Below are positions 1 through 9,346 of a stretch of 64,000 nucleotides of DNA, piece by piece (the stretch's first letter is position 1; each line of letters starts with the position of its first letter). The notes below the pieces were generated by a model, which saw nothing but the letters and a program-made list of their open reading frames with translations, was not told the origin of the DNA and made no database searches. This DNA comes from Komagataeibacter medellinensis NBRC 3288 (lineage in GTDB: Bacteria > Pseudomonadota > Alphaproteobacteria > Acetobacterales > Acetobacteraceae): positions 499,001 through 563,000 of the forward strand of contig NC_016027.1 in NCBI RefSeq assembly GCF_000182745.2. Reading direction: 5' to 3'. The translations under genes and the position numbers were made by a program.

Positions 1-646
1 CCATGCCGGGCGGGGAGACGAGGGGGATGGGCACGGCTTCCACATCACCGATCACACGGATGAGGTTGGTGCTGTATAGCCTGCGCAGCGGGTCGGGCAT
101 GTCACTGAGTGAAAAGTGCTGCCCCAGAAAACTTTCCAGCGTGGGGGTGTGGTACTCGGCCTCCACCCGGCCGGTCCCGTCCTCGGAAAAACGGTAGAGC
201 ATGACACGGTCATAGCGCAGCACACCCGCCACCAACCGCACCACGGTGCGGAACAGGCGCTCGGAATCCGTGATTTCACGGATGCGGTCGATCATGGTGC
301 GCAGGTGGGTCAGATAGGTGCCATCGCGGTCGGTGTCGATGGCGGGTTCCCATTCCAGCATGATCTCCCCGCCGGCGGTGTGGATCGCCACGTCAAAGCA
401 GTCACCACCCGGCACGGTCTGGCCAAACACCAGGGCGGGGCGGCGATGGGCCTCGCCATGGGTGGCCAGCGCGTTGCGGATGTTGTGGGTCGCCTCCTGC
501 CCGACCAGATCGGACAGATACATACCCGCCTCCAGCGCCCCCTGCCCAAGGTGGGCGGGCGCATTGGCCGACCAGCGCATGACATGGCTCAGGTGGGCAT
601 CACATACCAGCAGCCACCCATGGGGCTGTATCGCGCTGTTAGGCAC
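1..646 (-). CDS. Bacteriophytochrome photoreceptor, N-terminal part (runs off the left edge)
   Basis: The minus frame is open from a GTG at 646 to the window edge (215 residues). It begins almost directly with the phytochrome PAS signature SAIQPHGWLLVCD, continues through the PAS domain, and enters a GAF domain with a clear phytochrome-type motif (FSLSDMPDPLRRLYSTNLIR, like the family PxSDIP motif). Known bacteriophytochromes bind biliverdin through a Cys about 11 residues before IQPHG. Here a TGA at 657-655 closes the frame upstream, so the N-terminal extension and that Cys are missing. A different start, a frameshift, or a protein without covalent chromophore are all possible. The output domain lies outside the window. 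The gene is divergent from the phosphodiesterase at 1084. Confidence 0.8.
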   Translation of the reverse strand, partial: MPNSAIQPHGWLLVCDAHLSHVMRWSANAPAHLGQGALEAGMYLSDLVGQEATHNIRNALATHGEAHRRPALVFGQTVPGGDCFDVAIHTAGGEIMLEWEPAIDTDRDGTYLTHLRTMIDRIREITDSERLFRTVVRLVAGVLRYDRVMLYRFSEDGTGRVEAEYHTPTLESFLGQHFSLSDMPDPLRRLYSTNLIRVIGDVEAVPIPLVSPPGM

Positions 647-1083
647 GGGACGTGCCGCCTGCCATCATGCGCGCAAACCGCAGGCCTGCCGCGCAATATG
701 CTCCGTTGCCTGCCATCATGGCCCCCACCCAGCAGTGGCGCGGCCGCTCCCGCCACCCGTATCGTCCCGCCACGTGGCGGGCATGCCCACCATACGCCCC
801 CGCGCACGGCAAGCCCAGATCCCTTTTACCGGGATCACTTTTATGTGGCCAACCCAACCGGCAGGGGTGACAGCAGACGCTGGCGTGCAGGGCGCGCGAC
901 ATTACGGTGCATGAGATGCATCATTTCAGGACAGCGCATGTTCACGCTTTGTTAATATGGCGGGGTGCATGAAACATCATGCTGGCTGCCACCCATTACA
1001 GTGGCCCGGAATACCCGTAGTCGGGTGTCACATTTCAGCTTCATCCCCGTTCGCTTTTCAGCCAGCAGGAGACCAACAGTCAA
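647..1083. other. Divergent intergenic region between phytochrome and phosphodiesterase genes
   Basis: No convincing gene is seen. Long plus-strand frames here are antisense shadows of the phytochrome. The region must hold the promoters of both divergent genes. The one clear signal is an AGGAG ribosome-binding site at 1067-1071, 12 bases before the ATG at 1084. Confidence 0.5.
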
Positions 1084-3639
1084 ATGCCCCGCGACATGAT
1101 AGACGACATGCAGGTTACGGTCCTGCCCGCGCTGGAACAGACCATTCTTGGCGTTGTCCTGATTGATGAAAACAATACCGTCACCTTCTTCAACAAGGCG
1201 GCGGAGGGCCTGTGGCACTGTGTGCGCCAGGACGTGATCGGCCGCAACGTCAACATCCTCGTGCCCCGCAACATCCGCTCCACGCATGATGACCTGATCC
1301 GCCACAACCGCGAGACCGGGATCAACAAGATCGTGGGCACCAGCCGCGAGGTTCTGGTTGAACGGTTTGATGGCACCACGTTCTGGGCCAACCTTTCGCT
1401 CTCGCGCATCGCGGTAGATGGCAAGATCGGCTACATGGCGCTGATCCGCGACATTTCGCAGGAAGTGGATGACCGCGAGAAGATCCGCCTGCTTTCGCTG
1501 GTGGTGCGTGAGACCGATCGTGGCGTTGCCATCCTTGATCCCGAATTCCGCATCATATACGTCAACCGCGCGTTCAGCGATATGTTCGGCTTCGGCCCAG
1601 AGCGCGTGACCGGACACGGGCTTTCGGTCATTCTGGCGGGGGATACGACAGATATCGGCATCCTCAACCAACTGCACGAAGGGGCGCGCAACGCACGTGG
1701 CTTCACGCTGGACATCCGCGCCCGCCACGCCAGCGGGCGTGACATCTGGGTCTCGGCCGCGATGAACCCGGTGTTCAACAACGAAGGCGACATCGAGAAC
1801 ATCGTCGTCGTGCTGACCGACATTACTGAACAGCACTTCCTTGACAGCCTGCAGCGCGACACGCTGGAGGCGATATCAAGCGACCTTGGCCTGCATGAGG
1901 TGATGGACTTCATCTGCCGCCGCATCGAGCACTATATCCCCGACGTAATGCCCGCCATCTACCTGGTGGAAAAGGACGAGCGGCTGAAATGCAAGGGCCG
2001 CGCCAGCCTGCCTCTCTCGCTGGTCAAGCTGTACGACACGCTGCCCATCGGGCCGGAAGCCGCATGCTCCGGTGTTGCCGCCAGCACCGGCACCGTGGCC
2101 GAAAGCCCCGATATTGCCCACGACCCACGCTGGCACCACCTGCGTGAGCAGACACTGCATAACGGTATCCGCGCCGCGCGTGCCACCCCCATCATATTGC
2201 GCGACAACCGCGTGGCGGGCGTGTTCACCTGTTATTCGCGCACCGATCACCTGCCCGATGCCGCGTGCCAGAAGGCCGTGGCCACCAGCCTGCACCTGTG
2301 CACACTGGCCATAGAGCGGCACGAGGCGAAGGAACACATCAACCGCCTGTCCGATTTTGACCTGCTGACCAGCCTGCCCAACCGCCGCTGGCTGCGCCAG
2401 AACATGGCCCGCATCCTGCGCCGTGCCGTGCGCGGCAATATCATGCTGCTGACCGTGGGCGTGGACAACTTCAAGCATATCAATGATGTATTCGGCCACA
2501 CGGCGGGCGATGAACTGATTACCCAGATTGGCGGCAAACTGCGTGAGGCCATCTCGATTGATGATACGCTGGTGCGTAGCGGCGGCGACCAGTTCACCAT
2601 CGTGACCAATGGCGAGCAGCAGCATGCCTCCACACTCAGCGCGTCCATCCTGCGCGCGCTGGCGGTGCCCACCCATATTGGTGATGTGCCGGTCAGCCTT
2701 TCGGCCAGTCTGGGCGTTGCCGTACACCCCGAAAATGGCGAGGACGGCGACACGCTGCTCAAGAATGCCGAGACCGCCATGTTCCAGGCCAAGGCCAATG
2801 GTGGCGGGCACTGCTGCTTCTTCAGCCCGCGCATGAACCAGCAGGCCAGTGACCGGCTGATCCTGGCCGCCGCGTTGCGTGATGCGATCGCCCATGACCG
2901 GCTCCGCCTGTTCTACCAGCCGCAGGTGCATGCGTGCAGCGGCAGGCTGTACGGGGTGGAGGCGCTTTCGCGCTGGATCGATCCTTCGCTGGGCTTTGTC
3001 TCGCCCGCGCGCTTCATTGCCGTGGCGGAAGAAACCGGCCAGATCGAGGCGATTGGCAAATGGTCGCTGCGCGCTGCCTGCCGGCAGATGGCGCAGTGGA
3101 TACGCGACGGGGTGGAAGTGCCGGTGGTGTCGGTCAACCTCTCCCCACTGCATTTCCGTGACGAGACGCTGCCCCGCTTTGTAAGCGAACTGCTGGAAGA
3201 AACCGGCATCCCGCCGCACAGCCTGACCATAGAAATTACCGAAAGTACCATGATCGACAATTATGACCGCACCATCCGCGTAGCCCAGCGCCTGCGTGAA
3301 ATGGGGGTTGGCATGTCGATGGATGATTTCGGCACCGGGTTTTCCAGCCTGTCCAACCTTGCGGGCCTGCCGGTGAACGAGGTGAAGATCGACCGGAGTT
3401 TCATGACCGGGCTGGAAAGCATAGAAAAGGTGCGCGCCGTGGTGATGGCAGTGGTACGCATTGGCCAGAGTCTGGGCATGACCGTGGTGGCCGAGGGCGT
3501 GGAGCATGAGGAACAGCGCCGCCTGCTGGCGGAAATGGAGTGCGACGTGTTGCAGGGCTACATGTTCTCCAAACCACTACCCGCCGAGGAACTGGCCGCC
3601 TGGTTCGCCGCCTACCAGCCCAGCGGCCTGAACGCATAA
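1084..3639 (+). CDS. DosP-like heme-PAS cyclic-di-GMP phosphodiesterase (PAS-PAS-GAF-GGDEF-EAL)
   Basis: The 851-residue cytosolic protein resembles E. coli DosP along its whole length. Domains: PAS-A about 10-125, PAS-B 130-250, GAF 265-410, GGDEF 425-585, EAL 595-845. His68 falls where I recall the DosP heme ligand His77. The DosP Met95 position is Thr86, and Arg97 is kept as Arg88, a pattern compatible with O2 binding. The cyclase signature is degenerate (SGGDQF, 499-504). The EAL domain keeps EAL (626-628), DDFGTG, EVKIDRSF and VAEGVE, so hydrolysis of c-di-GMP to pGpG is expected, with the GGDEF domain at most a GTP sensor. Heme binding is inferred from alignment by eye. A second ATG at 1096 is a possible start. 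Confidence 0.88.
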   Translation: MPRDMIDDMQVTVLPALEQTILGVVLIDENNTVTFFNKAAEGLWHCVRQDVIGRNVNILVPRNIRSTHDDLIRHNRETGINKIVGTSREVLVERFDGTTFWANLSLSRIAVDGKIGYMALIRDISQEVDDREKIRLLSLVVRETDRGVAILDPEFRIIYVNRAFSDMFGFGPERVTGHGLSVILAGDTTDIGILNQLHEGARNARGFTLDIRARHASGRDIWVSAAMNPVFNNEGDIENIVVVLTDITEQHFLDSLQRDTLEAISSDLGLHEVMDFICRRIEHYIPDVMPAIYLVEKDERLKCKGRASLPLSLVKLYDTLPIGPEAACSGVAASTGTVAESPDIAHDPRWHHLREQTLHNGIRAARATPIILRDNRVAGVFTCYSRTDHLPDAACQKAVATSLHLCTLAIERHEAKEHINRLSDFDLLTSLPNRRWLRQNMARILRRAVRGNIMLLTVGVDNFKHINDVFGHTAGDELITQIGGKLREAISIDDTLVRSGGDQFTIVTNGEQQHASTLSASILRALAVPTHIGDVPVSLSASLGVAVHPENGEDGDTLLKNAETAMFQAKANGGGHCCFFSPRMNQQASDRLILAAALRDAIAHDRLRLFYQPQVHACSGRLYGVEALSRWIDPSLGFVSPARFIAVAEETGQIEAIGKWSLRAACRQMAQWIRDGVEVPVVSVNLSPLHFRDETLPRFVSELLEETGIPPHSLTIEITESTMIDNYDRTIRVAQRLREMGVGMSMDDFGTGFSSLSNLAGLPVNEVKIDRSFMTGLESIEKVRAVVMAVVRIGQSLGMTVVAEGVEHEEQRRLLAEMECDVLQGYMFSKPLPAEELAAWFAAYQPSGLNA

Positions 3640-3839
3640 TCCCGCACGGTCGGGACCGACCGCAGGGCAGGGGCGGCTGCCCATGGTGGCAGGGGACAGA
3701 CCGCGTGACGGAATTCGGCCCACCACCGGGGTGCCATCGGGATGCCCACCGGGGCGCACACGTAGCGTATGGCGTTAAGGGCCATGGTGGGTTAACACGG
3801 GGGCCATGCCTGAACCCGCTACAACAGGAATGCCGCCGC

Positions 3840-4943
3840 GTGAACATTGATGGCCACCTCGTCCTGCCCGACCGGGTCATGCCCGGTCGCATCATGTTCG
3901 ATACGGCAATTGCCGATGTGCGGCCCCACGCGCATGTGCCCGACCGCTATATCCTGCCCGGTTTCATTGATGGCCATGTACATGGCGGCGGCGGGGCGGA
4001 TACCATGGATGGCGTGGACGCGATCCGCCACATGGCGCTGTTCCACATGGCGCACGGCACCACCACGCTGCTGCCCACCACCATCACCGCACCATGGTCG
4101 GACATCATGGATGCGCTGTACTGCGTGGCCGACGTGATGCGCACAGGCATTCATGGCGGGCCGTCCATTCCCGGCGCGCACCTTGAAGGGCCGTTCATCA
4201 ACCCGCAGAAACTGGGCGCACAGCCGCCGTTTGCACAGGTGCCGGGGCTTGCGCGCATGGCCGCCGTGCTGCGTACGAACGCCGTGAGGGTCGTAACCAT
4301 GGCGCCCGAGATCGAACAGGCCGAGTCCGCTATGCAGGCCTTCGTCAATGCCGGGGTGCGGGTCAATATCGGCCATACGCTGGCCGATATTGACCAGGCG
4401 GAACGCGCGATCTGCCTTGTATGCGGCCCCGGCGGCACGGTGGGCGGCACGCACCTGTTCAACGCCATGCCCCCCATTACCGCGCGTGCGCCGGGACCGG
4501 CCACGGCCCTGATGTGCAGCGACGTGGCCTATGCCGAGATGGTGTTCGATACCCACCACGTCCATCCCGCGCTGTTCCGCCTGGCGCACAGGCTGATGGG
4601 CAGCCGCCTGGTGTTCGTAACGGATTCCATGCGCGCCACCGGTGCGGGCGATGGCCCCAGCACGCTGGGCAGGCAGGCGGTATTCGTGGCCGATGGCGTG
4701 GCAAGGCTGGCCGATGGCACGCTGGCGGGCAGCGTGCTGACACTGGATCAGGCACTGCGCAACGCATTGCAGGCGGGGGTGTCGCTCCCGCAGGCAGCGG
4801 CACTGGTCAGCACCAATGCCGCAAACTGGCTGGGACTGCATGACCGGGGCGCGCTGCTGCCCGGCCGCCGGGCGGACATGGTGGTGCTTGGCCCCGACCT
4901 TACGGTGCAGGAAGTGTGGGTTGAAGGCCGTCGCCGGGCCTGA
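3840..4943 (+). CDS. nagA: N-acetylglucosamine-6-phosphate deacetylase
   Basis: This amidohydrolase converts N-acetylglucosamine-6-phosphate to glucosamine-6-phosphate plus acetate in amino-sugar and peptidoglycan recycling. Family motifs occur in order: the metal-binding DGHVHGGGG, HLEGPF with the metal-binding Glu, GHT, HLFNAM, and TDSM with the catalytic Asp. The C-terminus NWLGL...GALLPGRRADMVVL is typical. The frame is open upstream to 3540, but homology begins at the GTG at 3840, which follows AGGA at 3825-3828; an ATG at 3829 is out of frame. The product is 367 residues. No nagB or PTS gene is adjacent. The stop lies 2 bases from the stop of the convergent MFS gene, with no hairpin terminator between them. 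Confidence 0.88.
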   Translation: MNIDGHLVLPDRVMPGRIMFDTAIADVRPHAHVPDRYILPGFIDGHVHGGGGADTMDGVDAIRHMALFHMAHGTTTLLPTTITAPWSDIMDALYCVADVMRTGIHGGPSIPGAHLEGPFINPQKLGAQPPFAQVPGLARMAAVLRTNAVRVVTMAPEIEQAESAMQAFVNAGVRVNIGHTLADIDQAERAICLVCGPGGTVGGTHLFNAMPPITARAPGPATALMCSDVAYAEMVFDTHHVHPALFRLAHRLMGSRLVFVTDSMRATGAGDGPSTLGRQAVFVADGVARLADGTLAGSVLTLDQALRNALQAGVSLPQAAALVSTNAANWLGLHDRGALLPGRRADMVVLGPDLTVQEVWVEGRRRA

Positions 4944-4945
4944 AC

Positions 4946-6220
4946 TCAACCTGCGGCTGCACGGGTCTGGTACCGGCGCACGATAACCACTATAGTTGCG
5001 GCAAAGCCCGATGCTGCCCCCAGCCCCAGCGCCCAGCGCGGGCCGAAATGGTTGGCCACCCACCCCATGACCGGCGCCCCCACCGGCGTCCCCCCCATGA
5101 TAACCGCAAGGCGGATGGCCATCACCCGCCCGCGCATTTCCGGCACGGATGCAAGCTGCATGAAACTGTTGGAACCGGTTGCAAGCGTCAGACTGGCCAC
5201 CCCCACAAGCGCAAGCGCTGCTGCAAACAGGGCATAACCGGGAGCCAGGGCCGCAAGCAGCCCGCCGGTGCCAAAAAACAGGGCGCTGCCCCCGACCGTG
5301 CCCAGTGTCACGCGCTCGCGCCCCGCCGCCAGCACCGCGCCCGCCATGGTACCAACGGCCATGGCCGTGGTCAGCAACCCGTAGCCACCCGCCCCCACAT
5401 GAAACACGCCTACCGCCATGGTGGAAATGAAGATGGGGAAATTAAGCCCGAACATGCCAACCAGCAGCAGGACCAGCAACATGGTCCGCAGGTCGGGCTG
5501 CGCCCAGACATAGCGGAACCCGGCCAGGATCTCGCGCCCGCCACCGCTGGCGCGCACAGGCACGGCACGGCCCCGCAGCGCGGTAAGCGAGAGCAGCACG
5601 GCAATGAACGACACCCCGTTGAGCACAAACGCCCATCCCGTGCCAATGGCGGCAATGCACACCCCCGCCGCCACCGGCCCCAGCATGCGCCCCGCGTTGA
5701 ACGATACGGAATTGAGTGCAACGGCATTGGGCAGGTCGGCAGCGGGCACCAGTTCGGATACAAAACTGTGGCGCGCCGGGCCATCAAAGGCGGCAACCGA
5801 ACCGAAGGTGAAGGCAAACACACAGACCTCCCACAATCGCGCTGTACTACTTATGACCAGCGCCCCCAGCCCCAGCGCCAGCACGCCCATCAACCCCTGT
5901 GTCAGCATAAGCAGCGCACGGCGGTCGAACCGGTCGGCGACATGGCCGGTCCACGGCAGCAGCAGCACCTGCGGCGCCATCTGGCAGGCCATGGTCAGAC
6001 CCATGGCGGTGGCATCGTGGGCGGTAAGCTGTGTCAGGACCAGCCAGTCCTGTGCCGTGCGCTGCATCCATGTGCCGATATTGGACACCACGGCGCCCGA
6101 GGCCCAGATCGCATAATTGCGATGGCGCAGGGAACGGACAACACGCTTGCCCCACGCGGTGGGCAGGGCCAACCGGTTCACCCCCGCGCGGGCATGGCGG
6201 TGCCGCCGTGGCGGGGGCAC
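4946..6220 (-). CDS. MFS transporter, EntS-like exporter
   Basis: The product is an inner-membrane protein of up to 424 residues with about twelve hydrophobic segments. It starts with RHRNYAIWASGAVVSNIGTW, typical of the MFS_3 (enterobactin exporter-like) group. The MFS loop-2 motif is present as GHVADRFDRRALL, and the middle carries the usual DGPARHSFVSELVP segment. The substrate cannot be told from sequence; drug or siderophore export is usual in this family. The start is uncertain: GTG at 6220 and GTG at 6181 are both in frame and neither has a strong ribosome-binding site. Confidence 0.82.
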   Translation of the reverse strand: MPPPRRHRHARAGVNRLALPTAWGKRVVRSLRHRNYAIWASGAVVSNIGTWMQRTAQDWLVLTQLTAHDATAMGLTMACQMAPQVLLLPWTGHVADRFDRRALLMLTQGLMGVLALGLGALVISSTARLWEVCVFAFTFGSVAAFDGPARHSFVSELVPAADLPNAVALNSVSFNAGRMLGPVAAGVCIAAIGTGWAFVLNGVSFIAVLLSLTALRGRAVPVRASGGGREILAGFRYVWAQPDLRTMLLVLLLVGMFGLNFPIFISTMAVGVFHVGAGGYGLLTTAMAVGTMAGAVLAAGRERVTLGTVGGSALFFGTGGLLAALAPGYALFAAALALVGVASLTLATGSNSFMQLASVPEMRGRVMAIRLAVIMGGTPVGAPVMGWVANHFGPRWALGLGAASGFAATIVVIVRRYQTRAAAG

Positions 6221-6528
6221 AGGCCGGAAGTCAGGACCATAATCAGGCCATGACGCAGGGCGGGGCAGGGGACAGGCATCAGAAATCTCCGTTTTCTGGT
6301 CCGCCGCATGGTTGGCGTTGCCTCATTGCGGCACGACCAGACAGGGAACACACCGGCCAGTGAAAGGACTGCGCGCCACCGCGTCAACCCCGGCCATGCA
6401 TTTACACTGGCCCGCCGACGTAGAGCGGCCTAATAACAGGGCGTGATGCCCTTTGCTTCAGATGGACCAAGGAACACCCCTGTCCCCATGGCTCCCCACC
6501 GCGCCCCTTGTCCCGGCAGGCCTGCCCC

Positions 6529-7860
6529 ATGTCCCGCACGGTCCTGACCGCCTGCCAGGAGCGCGCACTGGCGGAAATACTGGCGGCCCGCGGCACGAGC
6601 GCCACCCACCTGCTGACCGGCTATGCCGGCACGGGCAAGACCACGCTCATGCGCCACGTGGCCCGCGCCCTCCGCAAACAGGGGGCGGACGTAGTGTTCA
6701 CCGCCGCCACCCACAAGGCCACGGCGGTGCTCAGGACGCGGGTGGGCACCCTTGCGCCGTGCCGGACCATCCACAACGTGCTCTCACTCCAGCCTTCGGC
6801 ACAGGACGGGCGCGAGGTACTGCAACGTGCCGACCGGCCGGAACCCATCACGGCCGATGTCATCATTATTGATGAATGCAGCATGGTCGGCGCGGGGCTG
6901 ATGCGCTGGGTGCGCGAACTGGTGCCCGACCGTTTTGTGCTGTTTGTGGGCGATCCCGCCCAGTTGCCACCGGTGGGCGAGGCGATCAGCCCATCCTTCG
7001 CCATCCGCTCCGCCTCCCACCTGGAAACCGTGGTGCGGCAGGCGGCAGGCAACCCGCTTGTGGCCGCCGCCACCACCATACGCGAAAGCCAGGGCGGGCC
7101 GATGGACTGGTCATGGTGCCGCGCCAGCCATCACGAGGGTGCTGGCCTGTTCGTGCCCCGTACGCCCGATGCGTGGATGCAGCGTGCCTTTACATCCGAT
7201 GAATTCCGCGCCAGCAGCGATGCCTTCCGCTATCTGTGCTGGACCAATGCGCGGGTGGAAGCCGTCAACCGCACTGTGCGGCGCTGGATACATGGCGGCG
7301 AGACACCCACCCCTTTCATGCCCGGCGAGCGCGTGATTACCCGTGCCCCGGTGCTGGATGTGGAAGGCCGCCGCGTGGTGGTAGCCACCAACGAGGAGGC
7401 GGAAATTGCCGATATTCGCCCCGCCATCCTGCGTCACGCCTTTCCCGCCACGTCAAAGGTGGCGGGATGGACCACCGAACTACCGGTGTATGACGTGATC
7501 CTGCGCACCCTGTCGGGCGATGAGACACCGGTGCCCATCCTGCGCCCGGGCGCCGACATGGCCGCCATCGAACGCCGCCTGAAAACCGAGGCCGCGACCG
7601 AGCGCGCGCGCTGGCAGCACCGCTTTGTCTTCCGCCGGGGCATTGGCCACCTGCAGGCGGTGTATGCCATGACCGTACACACCGCGCAGGGCAGCACCTT
7701 TGGCCGGGTATTCGTGGATGTGGGCGATATTGCCCGCCGCGCCGCCACCAATGTGCTTGAGGCCCAGCAACTGCTTTATGTAGCGGCCACCCGCCCCGCA
7801 ACGGCCATGATCCTGACCGGCCTGTCCCCCCATGGGGCAGGCAGCACAGGGCAGGGCTAA
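6529..7860 (+). CDS. Dda/RecD2-like SF1B DNA helicase (AAA ATPase)
   Basis: The 443-residue protein has helicase motifs in order: Walker A GYAGTGKTT near residue 31, motif Ia FTAATHKATAVL, Walker B IIDECSMVG, motif III VGDPAQLPPVGE, and at the C-terminus the UvrD_C_2 region YAMTVHTAQGSTFGRVFVD followed by LLYVAATRP. The layout (LTACQERAL start, short length, conserved C-terminal VHTAQG) is that of phage T4 Dda and bacterial Dda-like 5'-3' helicases. A role in replication or repair is likely but not specified by context. The TTG at 6508 is in frame, but the ATG at 6529 is preferred. Confidence 0.85.
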   Translation: MSRTVLTACQERALAEILAARGTSATHLLTGYAGTGKTTLMRHVARALRKQGADVVFTAATHKATAVLRTRVGTLAPCRTIHNVLSLQPSAQDGREVLQRADRPEPITADVIIIDECSMVGAGLMRWVRELVPDRFVLFVGDPAQLPPVGEAISPSFAIRSASHLETVVRQAAGNPLVAAATTIRESQGGPMDWSWCRASHHEGAGLFVPRTPDAWMQRAFTSDEFRASSDAFRYLCWTNARVEAVNRTVRRWIHGGETPTPFMPGERVITRAPVLDVEGRRVVVATNEEAEIADIRPAILRHAFPATSKVAGWTTELPVYDVILRTLSGDETPVPILRPGADMAAIERRLKTEAATERARWQHRFVFRRGIGHLQAVYAMTVHTAQGSTFGRVFVDVGDIARRAATNVLEAQQLLYVAATRPATAMILTGLSPHGAGSTGQG

Positions 7861-8719
7861 GGCCCGGCCCCGCCCGGCCCATGGTGCGCTATGGTCACAC
7901 GGCAAACACGATTTTCTGATCATAACCCGACCAGACCAGCGGGGCAGGATGATTTTTCCGGCGCGTAATGCATAAAGCTTTCATGAAATCTTAAATTATC
8001 AGCATGATACTCGATGCTTATGGCGCATAGGGGAAATAGGTATGAAAGCACTGCTTTTTGCGTACCGCATGCGCCCCGATGGTGGTTGTGCGACGGATGC
8101 AGCACAATAACGGTCATATTGATCCACTGCCTACAAGGGCACGTTACTTGAAGAAACCGGACTACATGGGTCTGGATGCTGACCACGCGGGCATTCAGGA
8201 CCATCCCGTGCCACGCCACAGGCGCACAGGCAGGGCAAGGCAGCCAGACCGGACCAATACTCCCGGAATGGCGACAGGCGAGGCAACACGATGCATGGCC
8301 GGGCAGGCAGGCCAATGCCGCCCGGCACAGGAGAGACACCACAGGGCGGTTCCGACCCGACGGGCCGCCAGGGGCCGGGCCGCACGACCACGCGCCCATT
8401 CCGGTTGCCGCTGCTCCATGCCATGAGGCACGGCGCATGGTACCACCCTGTCCAGATGATGCGCGAGACGGGTGGATAGGGCGGTAAAGTAATGGTTGAT
8501 GTTTCTTTAATGTAACAATAGAGGGCGCAAAACCGCACGCGCACGCTATACCCACCCCCCGTAAATTACATTCGACAATTACATGAAAGAATAAAGTATA
8601 TCGGAATACAGGAATACGGACACATTTATTATGCATATATTTTACAAATTAACTTATGGCAGAAATGTGTCATAAATAACAGATAGCCGTAACCCTACCG
8701 GAAACCAGAAAACAAATTC
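7861..8719. other. Long intergenic region upstream of the cdg1-type operon
   Basis: No gene is supported; frames on both strands have random-looking composition. The last 200 bases become AT-rich, as expected for the promoter of the Crp/Fnr-led operon. I found no canonical FNR box (TTGAT-N4-ATCAA). A 9-base inverted repeat lies at 8619-8671 and is listed separately. Confidence 0.5.
8619..8671. promoter_or_regulatory. Inverted repeat in the cdg1-type promoter region
   Basis: GACACATTT (8619-8627) and AAATGTGTC (8663-8671) are perfect inverted copies separated by 35 AT-rich bases. The right arm ends 48 bases before the start of the Crp/Fnr-type gene. It may be a bipartite regulator site or may be chance. 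Confidence 0.3.
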
Positions 8720-9346
8720 ATGTCTTTCTCCCAGCTCCCCATTCCTACCGATGGACTGAAACGCAGTTTTTCAGAACGTCAGGAATTCATCACGGAAGAT
8801 GCACCCGCCAACATGCATTTCCATGTGGTGAGCGGTGGTGCGCGTCTGTTCAAGTCCCTGCCGGACGGGAGACGGCAGATCATCGGGTTTGCCCACAGGG
8901 GCGATGTGCTGCCCGCCTATCCGTGCATCCGTTACCCCTACAGCGCCGAAGCGATGCGCGGCATGCAGGTGAGCTGCGTGCCCGCCCCGGTGCTCCATCA
9001 CCTGCATGAAACATCGCCGGGCGCGTGTGCGGCATCACTGCACAGCGCGCGCCAGTTGCTGGTGGGCATGCATGCCCGCCTGCTCATGCTGGGGCGCCAG
9101 ACCGCGCGTGAACGTCTGGCCGCCTTCCTGCTCGGGCAGGGAACGCGCATGGGTAGCACAGAACTGTGGCCGGTGGACCCCGCCCTGTCGCGTGCCGACA
9201 TAGCCGATTTCCTTGGCTTGACAACCGAGACCGTCAGCCGCCTTCTCAGCACCTTCCATCGTGAAAAGCTCATCTCCCGCGAGCGGCGCGCGATCCACAT
9301 CCTTGACCCTGACCGCCTGCGCGCGATCATGGCCATGCCGGAATGA
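8720..9346 (+). CDS. Crp/Fnr-family transcriptional regulator (cdg1a-like)
   Basis: The 208-residue protein has an N-terminal cyclic-nucleotide-binding-like beta-barrel (about 15-110) containing FHVVSGGARLFKSLPDGRRQIIGF, a dimer helix, and a C-terminal HTH near 150-185 (LSRADIADFLGLTTETVSRL) with the E-xx-SR recognition helix seen in FNR/FixK proteins. It lacks the N-terminal Cys cluster of FNR, so an oxygen-labile Fe-S cluster is unlikely. It heads the operon; its stop overlaps the next start as ATGA at 9343. In A. xylinum the cdg1 operon begins with a Crp/Fnr-like gene called cdg1a, which this matches by order. Confidence 0.85.
   Translation: MSFSQLPIPTDGLKRSFSERQEFITEDAPANMHFHVVSGGARLFKSLPDGRRQIIGFAHRGDVLPAYPCIRYPYSAEAMRGMQVSCVPAPVLHHLHETSPGACAASLHSARQLLVGMHARLLMLGRQTARERLAAFLLGQGTRMGSTELWPVDPALSRADIADFLGLTTETVSRLLSTFHREKLISRERRAIHILDPDRLRAIMAMPE

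Noticed and set aside
116-955. 279-residue plus-strand frame
   Set aside because: It is antisense to the phytochrome and its translation has no usual protein features; the minus frame matches the family closely.
1876-3507. 543-residue minus-strand frame
   Set aside because: Antisense shadow of the phosphodiesterase, produced by high-GC codon bias.
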